Positions 6,983 to 8,313 of a stretch of DNA of 8,313 nt are shown here, piece after piece; position 1 is the stretch's first letter, and each line of letters begins with the position of its first letter. The position numbers were made by a program, and so were the translations under genes. The notes beneath the pieces were generated by a model that was not told the origin of the DNA, searched no databases, and saw only the letters and a list, made by a program, of their open reading frames with translations. Source of the stretch: an uncultured Christensenellaceae bacterium (lineage in GTDB: Bacteria; Bacillota; Clostridia; Christensenellales; UBA1242); assembly GCA_949902685.1 (NCBI GenBank), contig CATLDS010000014.1, positions 1 to 8,313 on the forward strand, read 5' to 3'.

Positions 6983-7010
6983 AAAGTATGCTTGATTAAG
7001 CATACTTTTT
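6981..7010. terminator. Shared bidirectional terminator between convergent genes
   Basis: A perfect 13 bp stem (6981-6993 with 6998-7010) has a GATT loop. The left arm begins with five A and the right arm ends in a T run (7006-7012), so each strand reads a hairpin followed by U residues. It overlaps the TAA of the zinc-ribbon gene and touches the last codon of gap. Confidence 0.92.
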
Positions 7011-8077
<1,067 letters not shown>

Positions 8078-8116
8078 ATATATTTTAAATTTTCTCCGCT
8101 TGGAGACAATCTAAAC

Positions 8117-8313
8117 ATGATTGTAGTAATCAGTTATATATTATCTATGACTATTATGTTATTATATTGCGCTAAAAGAAGACGCCATTGCAATCCTTTC
8201 CCTACACTTGTGCTAGATAGATATGGCATTAGTTTTTCCTCACATTTGAAACATAGGATAAAAATAGGTGACGCAAAAGTAATGCAATTGGATAATGATG
8301 TATACGTCAAATG
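8117..8313 (+). CDS. Small membrane-anchored hypothetical protein (3' end outside window)
   Basis: An open frame of 65 codons runs to the window edge without a stop. The predicted N-terminus is one hydrophobic helix (residues 2-18), followed at once by AKRRRH, a strong positive-inside signal that puts the remainder in the cytoplasm. The rest has alternating polar and hydrophobic residues (KIGDAKVMQLDNDVYVK at 49-65) that suggest a beta-rich domain. GGAGA (8102-8106) lies ten bases before ATG, slightly far but usable. It is divergent from gap. I recognise no family. The open length in AT-rich DNA and the anchor make it a likely gene, but 65 codons are not decisive. Confidence 0.6.
   Translation, partial: MIVVISYILSMTIMLLYCAKRRRHCNPFPTLVLDRYGISFSSHLKHRIKIGDAKVMQLDNDVYVK

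Overview
The window looks like chromosomal DNA of a low-GC Bacillota. Four things point that way: low GC throughout, a transcriptional T-box riboswitch in front of an aminoacyl-tRNA synthetase gene, intrinsic terminators with long U tracts, and near-consensus vegetative promoters with AGGAG-type ribosome binding sites. All five complete stop codons are TAA. Tryptophan is written TGG and I saw no TGA that needs recoding, so the standard bacterial code fits. A single-chain glycyl-tRNA synthetase and a very large orphan coiled-coil protein would suit an uncultured host-associated Bacilli lineage, but that placement is inference.

Layout. Bases 1-3972 are the 3' part of one giant + strand gene. 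Its reading frame is open from the first base of the window, so its start lies outside. The visible 1323 residues hold a beta-rich N-terminal half with divergent repeated segments, a glycine/alanine-rich double membrane segment, a long charged coiled-coil stretch, a Pro/Glu/Lys linker and a small C-terminal domain. Bases 3973-4211 carry a compact glycine-type T-box leader whose antiterminator and terminator can be drawn in full. It controls glyS (4212-5576), which ends at a symmetrical terminator. Next comes a stand-alone tRNA-Ser(UGA) gene (5726-5813) with its own promoter and terminator.

Two small + strand genes follow: a permuted NlpC/P60 (YiiX-like) cysteine hydrolase-fold protein (5987-6529), and a zinc-ribbon membrane protein of the DUF4190 type (6578-6982) with a near-perfect promoter. 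The second gene converges on gap (7011-8030, - strand), and one bidirectional hairpin fills the whole 28 bp between their stop codons. Upstream of gap is a consensus promoter. Reading away from it is the start of a further + strand gene (8117 onward) for a small membrane-anchored protein, cut by the window edge.

Functionally this is mostly housekeeping: glycine charging under tRNA-Gly feedback, a serine tRNA, and glycolytic GAPDH. Each is transcribed as its own unit. I see no mobile element, CRISPR array or defence cassette. The least explained item is the giant protein. The next most unusual are the short T-box specifier region, which does not fold obviously into the textbook stem I, and a GAPDH whose signature residues differ from those I expect for Bacilli.
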